A DNA stretch of 64,000 nt from Pantoea cypripedii. Its GTDB lineage: Bacteria; Pseudomonadota; Gammaproteobacteria; Enterobacterales; Enterobacteriaceae. Where the stretch lies: assembly GCF_011395035.1 (NCBI RefSeq), contig NZ_CP024768.1, positions 1-64,000 of the forward strand, in the 5' to 3' direction. The notes beneath the pieces are model-generated. The model ran no database searches, was not told the DNA's origin, and saw only the letters and a list, made by a program, of their open reading frames with translations. The translations under genes were made by a program, and so were the position numbers. Positions 53,291 to 63,615 of this stretch are shown here, piece by piece. Positions within the stretch are counted from its first letter, which is position 1; each line of letters opens with the position of its first letter.

Positions 53291-53605
53291 ATTTCAACTC
53301 CTGTCAGTGATCATGGCTTATCCCCGCCACGCTTCCGTTGCGGGGAATAGATTTAATTCGGTGGGAAAGGTCCTAAAGGATAGAACAATGGGTTGGGGTG
53401 TACAACGGGCGCGTTGTGGTGCGTTTAAAACGTCTTTATCTTTATGTTCGCCATGGCGTGGTTTTGTTTGTTTCGGAGTGATTTCGTTCGCCTCGGGCAC
53501 CTGAAGTTTCAGTTCGCCCGTGCGGCGACCGAGCAAAGGGGGCCTGCCGCCCCCTTTGCATTCCCCGGCCTTGCGCCGCCTCCCTCGCCGCTTCGCGGCT
53601 TTATT

Positions 53606-53813
53606 GCGCGATAAATCGCGCCGCTACACGCCGCCTTTCGCTGCATCCATGCGGCTCATCCTGGAATCGCTCCCGCACTCAGCGAGTTCGGATGGCGCTC
53701 ACACCCCCGCTGCACGCCTTTTGCTTTCCATTTATTTCTTCATTGCTTTTTGCGCGATAAATCGCGCCGCTACAAATAACTGCACGCTGTTGTAGCGGCG
53801 CGATTTATCGCGC
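53606..53813. repeat. cluster of three GTAG-type REP units
   Basis: Units at 53606-53627 (minus), 53752-53773 (minus) and 53792-53813 (plus) each share the GTAG head and GCGCGATTTATCGCGC palindrome. The last two face each other across an 18-base spacer. Confidence 0.88.
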
Positions 53814-53906
53814 AACTCAGATAGCACGGGCTTTCAGGCGGGGGTGTTGGCGGCATTCGCAGCGCCGAGCGCAGAGGGAAGGCCAGGACGAGCCGCATGG
53901 ATGCGG
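53641..53906. repeat. diverged inverted repeat of about 70 bases
   Basis: The left arm 53641-53710, read in reverse complement, begins GCGGGGGTGT and ends CCGCATGGATGC. The right arm 53838-53906 has the same ends and about two thirds identical bases between. The arms enclose two REP units. I do not know this repeat family. Confidence 0.6.
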
Positions 53907-54147
53907 CGAGAGCGCGGCATGAGCCATGGATGGCGAATCCGCGTGGTCCGTTCGGCCTGAGTGATAAGCGAGGGGACAGCGCGCAGCGCTGCGCGAGGAC
54001 GCCGCAGGGCGCGGATTGCAAAGGTGCGCGCCATCGCACCTTTGCCCGTCCGCCTGCACACAGGTCCTGAAACTACCCAAAGCCTGGCGGGCGGAACCTT
54101 CTCAGGGCCAAACCGCTGCTTGCAGGCAACTCGCCGCCAACAGCGCA

Positions 54148-55746
54148 TTAATACACCAACGCCTGCCCATCCTTCCGGCTCTCGGTCGCCGCAATATAAA
54201 ACCCCTGCGGGTCACGCACCACAACCTGCGCACCACCGAAGTTATAACCCTGCAACGGATCTTCCACCGCAATCTTGTGGCCCATCGCGCGCAGTGCGGC
54301 AAGGACATTACGATCCATCCCCGCTTCGACAATCACTTCTCGCCCCTGCACCACACGCCAGCGCGGTGCATCAATCGCCGCCTGCGGGTTCTGTTTGTGC
54401 AGCATAATGCGCAGCGCCATCTGCAAATGTCCCTGGGCTTGCATCGGCCCCCCCATCACGCCGAATGACATCAGTGGCTGGCCGTCGCCATCCAGCGCAA
54501 ACGCCGGGATGATGGTATGGAACGGACGTTTACCGCCAGCGACCACATTCGGATGCGCAGGATCGAGTGAGAAACCCGCGCCACGGTTTTGCAGGCTGAT
54601 GCCGGTGTCAGGAACCACCACGCCGGAACCGAAGCCCATAAAGTTGGACTGAATAAATGACACCATCATGCCGCTGGCATCGGCGGTCGAAAGATACACA
54701 GTGCCGCTCTGCTGCGGGGCGCCGAAGGTAAAGTCTCCCGCGTTATCCGGGTCAATAAGCGCAGCGCGCTGTTTCAGGTAGCTGTCGCTCAGCAGCAAAT
54801 CCGCCGGGAATTCCAGGTGGTCTTCATCGGTGACATAACGCTCCAGATCCACCAGCGCCAGCTTCATCGCTTCAATCGACAAGTGCAGCCACGGCACGCT
54901 GTCCGGCGTGTAACGGCCGATATCCCAATGCTCCAGAATGCCAAGGGCGATCAGGGTGGCGATGCCCTGGCCGTTGGGCGGCAGTTCCTGCACCGAACCA
55001 CCGGCAAACGGCTGCGACAGCAGCTGCACCCAGTCGGCACGATGATGGTTAAGATCGTCCAGCGTCAGTGCGGCACCGTGCTCGGCGGCGAAGGCAGCCA
55101 TCTGCTGCGCCAGTTCGCCGCGATAAAAAGCTTCGCCGTTGGTTTCAGCGATTTTCTGCAGGGTGGCGGCCTGCGCCGGATTGCGGAACAACTCACCGGC
55201 ACGCGGCGGGCGGCCTTCCGGTGCAAAACAGGCGCTGAAGCCGGGCTGATCTTTCAGTTTGTTGTAGCCACGCTGCCATAGCTGCCCAATCAGCGGCGAC
55301 ACCGGAAAGCCGTCGCGGGCGTATTCAATCGCCGGTTGCGCCAGCGTGGTGAGCGGCAGGGTGCCAAAGCGTTCCGCCAGTGCCACCCAGGCCGACACTG
55401 CGCCCGGCACGGTGACGGCCTCCCAGCCGATTTCCGGCATGGTTTGCTGTCCGGCAAAACGTTCCGGGTTCCATGCCGCCGGGGCGCGGCCGGAAGCATT
55501 CAGGCCGTGCAATTCTTTACCGTCCCAGATAATGGCGAACGCATCGCTGCCGAGGCCGTTACCGGTCGGCTCCAGCACCGTCAGCGCCATAGCGCTGGCA
55601 ATCGCCGCATCGACGGCGTTGCCGCCCAGCTGCAACATGCGGATACCGGCCTGCGCTGCCAGCGGCTGCGAGGTGGCGACGGCGTTGCGTCCCATCATCG
55701 GTACACGGTGTGAGGCGTAACTGACGTTGTAATCCAAATCACTCAT
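54148..55746 (-). CDS. gamma-glutamyltransferase family hydrolase
   Basis: A protein of 532 residues, an Ntn-hydrolase of the GGT family. The autoprocessing nucleophile Thr lies in SGTVYLSTADASG, with IQSNFMGFGSGVVVP following. No signal peptide, so it is of the cytoplasmic YwrD-like type. It is last in an operon with a peptide ABC transporter, nine bases after the permease gene, and probably cleaves imported gamma-glutamyl compounds. E. coli Gsi operon carries an isoaspartyl peptidase in a comparable role. Confidence 0.85.
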   Translation of the reverse strand: MSDLDYNVSYASHRVPMMGRNAVATSQPLAAQAGIRMLQLGGNAVDAAIASAMALTVLEPTGNGLGSDAFAIIWDGKELHGLNASGRAPAAWNPERFAGQQTMPEIGWEAVTVPGAVSAWVALAERFGTLPLTTLAQPAIEYARDGFPVSPLIGQLWQRGYNKLKDQPGFSACFAPEGRPPRAGELFRNPAQAATLQKIAETNGEAFYRGELAQQMAAFAAEHGAALTLDDLNHHRADWVQLLSQPFAGGSVQELPPNGQGIATLIALGILEHWDIGRYTPDSVPWLHLSIEAMKLALVDLERYVTDEDHLEFPADLLLSDSYLKQRAALIDPDNAGDFTFGAPQQSGTVYLSTADASGMMVSFIQSNFMGFGSGVVVPDTGISLQNRGAGFSLDPAHPNVVAGGKRPFHTIIPAFALDGDGQPLMSFGVMGGPMQAQGHLQMALRIMLHKQNPQAAIDAPRWRVVQGREVIVEAGMDRNVLAALRAMGHKIAVEDPLQGYNFGGAQVVVRDPQGFYIAATESRKDGQALVY

Positions 55747-55755
55747 AACCTTTCC

Positions 55756-56637
55756 TTAATGTGAGTCATTGCGCGGATCGAGCGCGTCGCGCAGTCCGTC
55801 GCCCAACAGGTTGAAGCCCTGCACGGTGAGAAAAATGGCCAGGCCGGGAAAAATCGACATCCACGGTGCCTGTTCCAGGTAACCTTTGGCGGTATTCAGC
55901 ATCGCGCCCCACGAGGGCGAAGGGGGTTGCTGGCCGAGGCCGAGAAACGACAGGCTGGCTTCGGTGATAATCGCCGACGCAATCGCCAGCGTGGCCTGTA
56001 CCAGAATCGGCGACAACACATTCGGCAGCACGTAACGCAGGATGATCCAGCGGTCCGGCAGACCGATGGCGCGAGCGCCATCGATATACTCTTCGTGACG
56101 AATGGCGATCACCTGGCCGCGCGTCAGACGGGCGAAAATCGGCATCGCTGACAGGCCAATCGCGATCATCGCATTCGACAGGCTCGGGCCGAGAAACGCC
56201 CCGAGCGCAATCGCCAGAATCAGAAACGGGCAGGCGAGCAGCGCCTCGATAAAGCGTGAAATAATACCGTCGCACCAGCCCTGCCAGTAACCGGCAATCA
56301 GCCCGAGCGGCACCCCAATCAGGATGGCGATCATCACCGAAATGCAGCCTGCCAGCAGCGAGGTGCGCGCGCCCCAAATCAGACGCGACAGAATATCGCG
56401 TCCCAGTTCGTCGGTGCCGAACCAGAACAGCGCCGACGGCGCTTTGCGTACCGCCAGAAAGTTGGCTTTGATGGGATCTGAGGGGGCCAGCCACGGGGCC
56501 AGCAGCGCTACCGCGACAAACAGCACCACAATCACCGCGCCAATCAGCGCGCTTTTATTACGCAAAAACTTCTTCAGCACCCGGCGACTCGGCTTTGCTA
56601 CGGCAGGCACGGCGCCTGCGGTTAAGACCTCGCTCAT
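55756..56637 (-). CDS. DppC/GsiD-type ABC permease
   Basis: A protein of 293 residues with an N-terminal leader (VLKKFLRNKSALIGAVIVVL) and five further hydrophobic helices. The EAA-like loop near the C terminus is ARAIGLPDRWIILRYVLPNV. It pairs with the permease encoded three bases upstream. Substrate class: di/oligopeptide or glutathione. Confidence 0.9.
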   Translation of the reverse strand: MSEVLTAGAVPAVAKPSRRVLKKFLRNKSALIGAVIVVLFVAVALLAPWLAPSDPIKANFLAVRKAPSALFWFGTDELGRDILSRLIWGARTSLLAGCISVMIAILIGVPLGLIAGYWQGWCDGIISRFIEALLACPFLILAIALGAFLGPSLSNAMIAIGLSAMPIFARLTRGQVIAIRHEEYIDGARAIGLPDRWIILRYVLPNVLSPILVQATLAIASAIITEASLSFLGLGQQPPSPSWGAMLNTAKGYLEQAPWMSIFPGLAIFLTVQGFNLLGDGLRDALDPRNDSH

Positions 56638-56639
56638 GG

Positions 56640-57584
56640 TTAGCCTCGCATTTTCGGGTTGATTAACAGATAGAGCACGTCGGCCAGCAGGTTGAGCAGC
56701 AGAAACCCAATGGCAACCACCAGCACCACGCCTTGCACCACGGCGTAATCACGGTTAAACACCGCATCGACAATCATCTTGCCGAAGCCGGGCAGGGTAA
56801 AAACCTGCTCGGTCAGCACTGCGCCGCCCAGCAGTTCACCAAACAACAGGGTGGTCAGGGTGACGATCGGCATCAGCGCATTGCGGAAGGCGTGTTTCAG
56901 CACCACTTTCGGGGCCAGCAGGCCTTTAGCGCGCGCGGTACGGATGTAGTCCGCTTTCAGCACCGCGATCATCGAGGCGCGGGTATGGCGCATCAGGGTG
57001 GCGGCGAGGCCCGTACCCAGCACCAGCGCCGGTAGCAGCAGGGTTTTCAGGTTCTGCGCCATATCTTCGCTGACCGGCACAAAACCTGACGCCGGTAGCC
57101 ATTGCAGATGCACCGAAAACAGCAGGATCAGCAGAATCCCCAGCCAGAAATGGGGCACCGAGATGCCCGATAGCGCGACAAAGTTGGTGGTGTGATCGAC
57201 CCAGCTGTCTTTACGCACCGCCGCGATAATCCCCATGCTGATGCCTGCCAGCAGCGCAATCAGCATCGCCAGCAGCGACAGCTCCAGCGTGACCGGCAAT
57301 TTGCTGGCAATCAACGCCGTCACTGGCTCTTTGGTACGCAGTGACACGCCGAGATCGCCCTTTAGCGCGCTGCCAATCCACGCGAAATATTGCGTGGGGA
57401 TCGGGTCGTCGAGATGGTACTCGGCACGCAACTGAGCGATGACCGCCGGATCGCGCTCCTCACCGGCCATTGCCAGCACCGGGTCGCCTGGCAGCAGCTT
57501 TTGCAGCGCAAACACCATCATGCTCACCAGCAACAGGGTGGGAATGGCCAGCAGCAGCCGTTTAACAATCAATTCCAGCATCAT
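56640..57584 (-). CDS. DppB/GsiC-type ABC permease
   Basis: A protein of 314 residues. It begins MLELIVKRLLLAIPTLLLVS and contains the family GDPVLAMAGEERDP segment and the EAA loop TARAKGLLAPKVVLKHAFRN. It forms the membrane pore with the DppC-type partner. Confidence 0.9.
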   Translation of the reverse strand: MMLELIVKRLLLAIPTLLLVSMMVFALQKLLPGDPVLAMAGEERDPAVIAQLRAEYHLDDPIPTQYFAWIGSALKGDLGVSLRTKEPVTALIASKLPVTLELSLLAMLIALLAGISMGIIAAVRKDSWVDHTTNFVALSGISVPHFWLGILLILLFSVHLQWLPASGFVPVSEDMAQNLKTLLLPALVLGTGLAATLMRHTRASMIAVLKADYIRTARAKGLLAPKVVLKHAFRNALMPIVTLTTLLFGELLGGAVLTEQVFTLPGFGKMIVDAVFNRDYAVVQGVVLVVAIGFLLLNLLADVLYLLINPKMRG

Positions 57585-57598
57585 CGCTCCTTAGCGGT

Positions 57599-59107
57599 TT
57601 ACTGCGCCATGCTTACGCCAGCCAGGCGTACCAGCCCGTCCGGCCAGGCTTTAAAGCCCTGCAATTTTTTCGTCATGCCAAAGATGCGTGGCTCAAAGTA
57701 GAGGTAAGCAATCGGCATATCGGTTTGCAGCTGGTTCACCACCTTGTTGTACAACGCCTGACGTTGTGCCTGATCGTTGGTCAGACGCGCAGCGTTCAGC
57801 CACTCATCCACCTGCGGATTGCTGTAGCGGCCATCGTTCAGGGTGCCTTTGCTGTTAATAAATGAATAAATGCTGCCATCCGGGTCGGGACGACCGGACC
57901 AGCCAGACAGACTGAGCTGGTAATCGCCGCGCTGCTGGCGATCCAGCAGGGTGGCAAACTCGCTCATTTGCAGATTGAGGTTGAAACCGGCCTCGCTCAC
58001 CATCGCCTGAATCACCTGACCCACCTGCTGCGCGGTAGGGTTGTTGGTGACCAGCAGCGTCACGTTGAGTGGCGTGGTGACGCCTGCCGCCTTCAGCAAC
58101 GCTTTGGCTTTCTCCACATCGCGCGCCGGGGTCGGGATATTGACGTGATACGGGCTGACCGGAGAAAACGCCTGATTAGCCGGGGTATACAGGCCTTCAA
58201 ACGCCACCTGATTCAGCGCATCGCGGTCAATCGCCAGCGAGAAGGCTTCACGCACGCGGGGATCTTTCAGCGGGCTATTGGCATCGACTTTGCCGTTGTT
58301 GATATTGAAGGTGATGCCCTGATAACCGAGGCCAGTGACTTTCGCCAGCGCCAGTTTGCTGTCGCCTTCAACGGTTTTCACGTCGCTGGCGGCCACGCCT
58401 TCGGTGAGATCGAGGTCACCGGCGCGCAGGTTGGCGAGGCGTACCGAGGCATCCGGGATCGGCAGGAAAATCACTTTGTCGAAGTGGTAGGCGCCTTTGT
58501 TCCAGTAATGATCAAAACGCTTCAGTACGATGCGGTCCTGCTGCACGCGGCTTTCGAACTGATACGGGCCGGAGCACACCGGGTGGGTGGCGAAATCAGG
58601 CTTCTTCGCCGCCTCAGGGGCCAGCATCGCGCCAGCGCGGTCGGTCAGCTGGCTGAGTAACGCCGCATCCGGGGTTTTCAGGTGGAATTTGACCTGCATC
58701 GGCCCGCTGACTTCCACGCTCTCAATCGAGGAGATTTCGCTTTTCCGCAGTGAACCCGGCAGCGTCAACGCGCGCTCGATATTGAATTTCACCGCGTTGG
58801 CATCGAATTTTTCGCCGTCGTGGAAGGTGACGCCACTGCGCAGATTCATGGTCAGTGTTTTGCCGCCATCACTCCATGCCCAGTCGGTGGCGAGGCCTGG
58901 CACCACTTTCAGGTTCTCATCAACATCAACCAGCCGGTCGCACAGGGCCGCAAAGACAAAGCGGCCATAGTAGGTGCGCGCCAGATGAGGGTCGAGCATG
59001 TCCGGGTCGGCACCCAGTCCGATACGAATCACGCTTTCGGCGTGGCTATGCGCGCTGGCACCCAGCAACATCAAACCACTTAGGGCAGTTAATAACGCTT
59101 TCTTCAC
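57599..59107 (-). CDS. DppA/GsiB-type periplasmic binding protein
   Basis: A protein of 502 residues with a signal peptide (KKALLTALSGLMLLGASAHS-HAES). It is a family 5 solute-binding protein: FAALCDRLVDVDENLKVVPG, TMNLRSGVTFHDGEKFDANA. It captures peptides or glutathione-like ligands for the transporter encoded around it. Confidence 0.92.
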   Translation of the reverse strand: MKKALLTALSGLMLLGASAHSHAESVIRIGLGADPDMLDPHLARTYYGRFVFAALCDRLVDVDENLKVVPGLATDWAWSDGGKTLTMNLRSGVTFHDGEKFDANAVKFNIERALTLPGSLRKSEISSIESVEVSGPMQVKFHLKTPDAALLSQLTDRAGAMLAPEAAKKPDFATHPVCSGPYQFESRVQQDRIVLKRFDHYWNKGAYHFDKVIFLPIPDASVRLANLRAGDLDLTEGVAASDVKTVEGDSKLALAKVTGLGYQGITFNINNGKVDANSPLKDPRVREAFSLAIDRDALNQVAFEGLYTPANQAFSPVSPYHVNIPTPARDVEKAKALLKAAGVTTPLNVTLLVTNNPTAQQVGQVIQAMVSEAGFNLNLQMSEFATLLDRQQRGDYQLSLSGWSGRPDPDGSIYSFINSKGTLNDGRYSNPQVDEWLNAARLTNDQAQRQALYNKVVNQLQTDMPIAYLYFEPRIFGMTKKLQGFKAWPDGLVRLAGVSMAQ

Positions 59108-59124
59108 GGCTAATCTCCAGAGGG

Positions 59125-60182
59125 TTAAGCTTGCTGATTGACCGCCTGCTCAAACAGCGCGCGGCGACGTAAAAAGGCGGCAGACGGCGGCGCAATGACA
59201 ATTGCGCTACGGTCGCGGTTAATCTCCTGCCAGCGGTGACAGGCAATTTGTCGTCCACCGCTCAGCACCTGGTTGATGGGTTCAAACTGGCGACACTCAG
59301 CGGTCGCCCACGGGCAGCGGGTATGAAAACGGCAGCCGGTGGGAGGATTGGCCGGATTGGGCAGGTCGCCCTGCAACATCGGAATGGTGCGGCTGGCCCC
59401 CGGCTGCATTTGGGGCGCGGAGGCAATCAGCGCCTGGGTATAGGGATGCAGCGGCGCATCGAAAATTTCGTCCACCGTCGCCAGTTCGACAATCTGCCCG
59501 AGGTACATCACCGCCACGCGGTCGCTCATATGGCGAATCACCGCCAGGCCATGCGCCACGATAATCATCGTCAGGCCAAACTGCTGCTTCAGGCTTTCCA
59601 GCAGGTTCACCACCTGCGCCTGTACCGAAACATCCAGCGCGGACACCGGCTCATCCCCGAGCAGCAGCTTCGGTTGTGAGGCGAGGGCGCGGGCAATGCC
59701 GATACGCTGACGCTGGCCGCCGGAAAACTCGTGCGGATAGCGTTCTGCCCAGGCGGCGGGCAGGCCGACGGTGTGCAGCAGCTCCGCCACCCGCGCATGG
59801 CGTGCTTCACGGTTCAGTTTGTCGTGCAGCCACAGCGGCTCGCCGACAATCTGTTGCACCGTCATACGGGGGTTGAGGGAGGCGAAGGGGTCCTGAAAGA
59901 TAATCTGCAATTCACGGCGCAGCTGGTTGAGGCGCGTGCCGCTGGCGTGGGTGATGCTTTCCCCCTGGTACATCACGTCTCCGGCACTGGCCGCCAGCAA
60001 ACGCAGCAACAGACGGCCCAGCGTCGATTTACCGGAACCGGACTCGCCGACAATCGCCAGGGTTTCTCCCGGCATCACCTGCAGTGACACGCGATCCACC
60101 GCCGTGACGCCACGGTTGCGTTTAAACAGGCGATTGGGACCATTGAAGGTTTTGCTTAAATCGCGACATTCTAAAATCGGTT

Positions 60183-60186
<4 letters not shown>
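59125..60186 (-). CDS. DppF/GsiA-type ABC ATPase
   Basis: A protein of 353 residues: Walker A GESGSGKST, signature FSGGQRQRIGIARAL, Walker B LLLGDEPVSALD, and a C-terminal oligopeptide domain with Cys residues (GCRFHTRCPWATAECRQFEP) that may bind an Fe-S cluster. ATG 60186 is chosen because it overlaps the previous gene by four bases; the longer frame adds unrelated sequence. Confidence 0.9.
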
Positions 60187-61174
<988 letters not shown>

Positions 61175-61178
<4 letters not shown>

Positions 61179-61897
61179 GGCGTCTCCTCGTGGCTGGCAT
61201 ACAGGGTTTCCATCAGCGCCTGTTGCAGCGCCAGCAGATGCTCACGCATCGCCGCTGCCGCCTCATGGGGCTGGCGATTGGCGATATGGTCCAGCAGGCG
61301 CTGGTGATGGTTGTCGTAGGTATCGAGGCGTGCCGGGGTGCGAGCCTGTTCGCGCAGATGCTGCCAGCCGGGGTCGCGGCGCACCGCATCGACGGCTTCA
61401 AACAGGCCGAGCATCAGGCGATTCCCGGCGGCTTCCGCGATGGCGCGGTGAAAGGCGCTGTCCCACAGCTCGTGCTGGTCGCCATCTTCTGGCGCGACAA
61501 TGCCCTGCATGCGTTCAATCAGGCGTTTCATCAGGGCGATTTGTTCTTTGCTGGCGCGCAGTGCGGCGAGACGTGCCAGCCCAGGCTCCAGTTGCAGACG
61601 CGCTTCCATCACCTCCAGCAGGTTCGACTGCTGCGGCAAATCGTGCAGCACCAGCGGCTGTACCGGGGCGGCCGGGCCGACAAAGGTACCTTTGCCTTGT
61701 TTACGCCAGATGCGGCCCTCTTCTTCCAGCACATCCAGCGCGCGGCGGATTTCACGACGGCCCACGCCAAAGCGTTCGGCCAGCTCGCGCTCGGTCGGCA
61801 ACGCGCGATCGGGCGTGTGTTCCTGCTGCTGAATCAGCTGGCGTAATTGCTCCAGCGCCGAGCTGGAGTTGATGGCAGATTTTGGCGTGTCACTCAT
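61175..61897 (-). CDS. FadR-type GntR family regulator
   Basis: A protein of 240 residues: winged helix (LPTERELAERFGVGRREIRR, EEGRIWRKQGKGTFVG) followed by a helical FCD ligand domain (ARLAALRASKEQIALMKRLI with His residues near 145-150). It starts the seven-gene operon and probably controls its own promoter in response to a metabolite of the imported compound. Confidence 0.88.
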
Positions 61898-61978
61898 GAT
61901 TGGTTCGCCTGTTTATTCATCAATTGGAATCACGTAAAGCCTAATGTCTGTCAGATAAGCGATGGCTTGCACGAACTT

Positions 61979-62037
61979 GTAGCGGCGCGATTTATCGCGC
62001 TGTTTGTTAAAAGGCGCGCGATAAATCGCGCCGCTAC
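61979..62037. repeat. GTAG-type REP pair upstream of the FadR-type gene
   Basis: Perfect inverted pair at 61979-62000 and 62016-62037, spacing 15 bases. They separate the peptide operon from the riboswitch-led operon. Confidence 0.88.
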
Positions 62038-62388
62038 AACCTGTGCGTGAGTTATGCGAAGGCTGTTCTCAGCTTAGGCAAGAAGCGAACCAATATTTAA
62101 TTGGTTCAGAAGGAGCAAGAAGGATTCAGGAATAACCCTATGATCGTTAAGTAAAACTTTTTTTCGTGCCAGGTAAAAACTGAGAAGTTCATCAACCTGG
62201 GCCTGAGCGGCCTGCGTCATGTTGGTGCGCGGCTGCTGCACCGCTGTGCAGAATCGTGCAGACTGGGGCGGTGTTTTTTATAAAATTCTTTGTTTTTCAA
62301 TTAAATAAAACATTGGCACTTTTCTTGCCTGACTTTAGCCAGATGCAGGAGCGATAGCGGGTAACCGATGTCGCCAGACAATTTGCAA
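62038..62388. other. upstream region of the guanidine operon
   Basis: No gene. The stretch 62240-62345 is AT-rich; TTTTTATAAAATTC near 62275 and TTGGCACTTTTCTTGCCTGA at 62311-62330, a -24/-12 type promoter pattern (TGGCAC-N5-TTGC), may drive the riboswitch transcript through sigma-54. Confidence 0.45.
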
Positions 62389-62480
62389 TGGGTCACTAGG
62401 GTTCCGATCGCGAGATGCTGGTCCGAGAGTGACCGACCGTCCTCTGACGGTTACACGGCGGGATAAAAGCCCGGGAGGAA
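62389..62480 (+). ncRNA. guanidine-I (ykkC) riboswitch
   Basis: The aptamer shows the P1 arms GGTCAC / GTGACC (62391-62396 and 62429-62434), the conserved CTAGGGTTCCG, CTGGTCCGAGAG, a hairpin ACCGTC-CTCT-GACGGT, and ACACGGCGGGATAAAAGCCC followed by GGGAGGA. These are the ykkC-yxkD signatures. The class binds guanidinium and turns on genes when guanidine is present. Confidence 0.93.
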
Positions 62481-62513
62481 AGCGAGATCGTTACTCGCCG
62501 CCTCCTGCTTTTA
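62473..62513 (+). terminator. riboswitch expression platform terminator
   Basis: GGAGG and CGAG (62474-62478, 62483-62486) pair with CTCG and CCTCC (62494-62497, 62501-62505), followed by TGCTTTTATT. The 5' arm is shared with the 3' end of the aptamer, so ligand binding should prevent termination. Confidence 0.75.
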
Positions 62514-62541
62514 TTCGTCCGCTAACGTCAGAGGAACCACC

Positions 62542-63600
62542 ATGATCAAAGCCTGTCTCCGTGTGCTGTTGCTTTGTACCATCGCGCTGTTCAGCGTTAA
62601 CACGCTGGCCGCCGCCAAACCCTCCTTCAAGATTTGCTGGTCCATTTATGCAGGCTGGATGCCGTGGGATTACGCCCAGCAGAATGGCATCGTCAAAAAA
62701 TGGGCCGATAAATACGGCATCGACATCCAGTTTGTGCAGGTCAACGACTATATCGAGTCGGTCAACCAATACACCGCAGGCGGCTTTGATGGCTGCACCA
62801 TGACCAACATGGATGCGCTGACCATTCCGGCCACCGGCGGTGTCGACAGCACCGCGCTGATCGTCGGCGACTATTCCAACGGCAACGACGGCATCCTGCT
62901 GAAAGGCGCGGATAGTGTGGCGGCGCTGAAAGGCAAACCGATCAATCTGGTGCAACTGTCGGTATCCCATTACCTGCTGGCGCGGGCGCTGGAGAAATCC
63001 GGCATGAGCGAAAAAGATGTCAAAGTGGTCAACACCGCCGATGCCGATCTGGTGGCGGCTTTTGGCACGCCAGACGTCAACTCAATTGTTACCTGGAACC
63101 CACTGCTGGCAGAGGCGAAGAAAGTGCCGAACAGCCATCTGATCTTCTCCTCGGCGCAGATTCCGGGCGAAATCCTCGACCTGCTGGTGGTCAACACCAA
63201 CACCCTGAAGAAGTACCCGCAGCTGGGCAAAGCGCTGACCGGGGCCTGGTATGAAACCCTGAAAACCATGTCTGGCCCAGGTGCGACCGCAGTTGCGGCA
63301 CGCACGCAAATGGCGCAGGCATCCGGCACCGACCTCGCCGGTTTCGACCAGCAGCTGGCCGCCACCCATCTGTTCGGTGATGGCAAAACCACTCTCGATT
63401 TCGTCGATAGCCCGCAGCTGAAAGCCACAATGCAGCTGGTGGCGGAGTTCTCCTTCAAACATGGCTTGCTGGGCGAGGCTGCGCCGAGTGCCGATGTGGT
63501 GGGGGTGGAAACACCGGCGGGTAACTGGGGTAACGCGGGCAACATCAAACTGCGCTTTATCGATACCTACACCAAACTGGCGGCCGCAGGCCAGCTGTAA
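62542..63600 (+). CDS. guanidine/urea-type ABC transporter substrate-binding protein
   Basis: A protein of 352 residues with a signal peptide (RVLLLCTIALFSVNTLAAA). The mature part starts KPSFKICWSIYAGWMPWDYA, typical of the putative urea/guanidine SBP related to NrtA/TauA. GGFDGCTMTNMDALTIPATG follows. It is the first gene under the guanidine-I riboswitch, so the ligand is likely guanidine or a derivative rather than urea itself. It lies 15 bases before the permease gene. Confidence 0.88.
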   Translation: MIKACLRVLLLCTIALFSVNTLAAAKPSFKICWSIYAGWMPWDYAQQNGIVKKWADKYGIDIQFVQVNDYIESVNQYTAGGFDGCTMTNMDALTIPATGGVDSTALIVGDYSNGNDGILLKGADSVAALKGKPINLVQLSVSHYLLARALEKSGMSEKDVKVVNTADADLVAAFGTPDVNSIVTWNPLLAEAKKVPNSHLIFSSAQIPGEILDLLVVNTNTLKKYPQLGKALTGAWYETLKTMSGPGATAVAARTQMAQASGTDLAGFDQQLAATHLFGDGKTTLDFVDSPQLKATMQLVAEFSFKHGLLGEAAPSADVVGVETPAGNWGNAGNIKLRFIDTYTKLAAAGQL

Positions 63601-63615
63601 GCGGGAGCAAAGCCG

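Larger units (their letters stand above)
53291..54147. other. non-coding GC-rich stretch with palindromes and a long inverted repeat
   Basis: No credible gene in 857 bases. It contains three GTAG-type REP units (53606-53627 reverse, 53752-53773 reverse, 53792-53813 forward). Outside them, 53641-53710 is an inverted, diverged copy of 53838-53906. The remaining 53907-54147 is GC-rich with short inverted pieces such as GGTGCGCGCCATCGCACC. The frames here on both strands lack homology and good starts. Confidence 0.6.

Noticed and set aside
53817..54148. Several overlapping minus-strand frames of 87-104 codons
   Set aside because: They are arginine- and alanine-rich products of GC-rich repeat DNA with no homology or ribosome binding sites.
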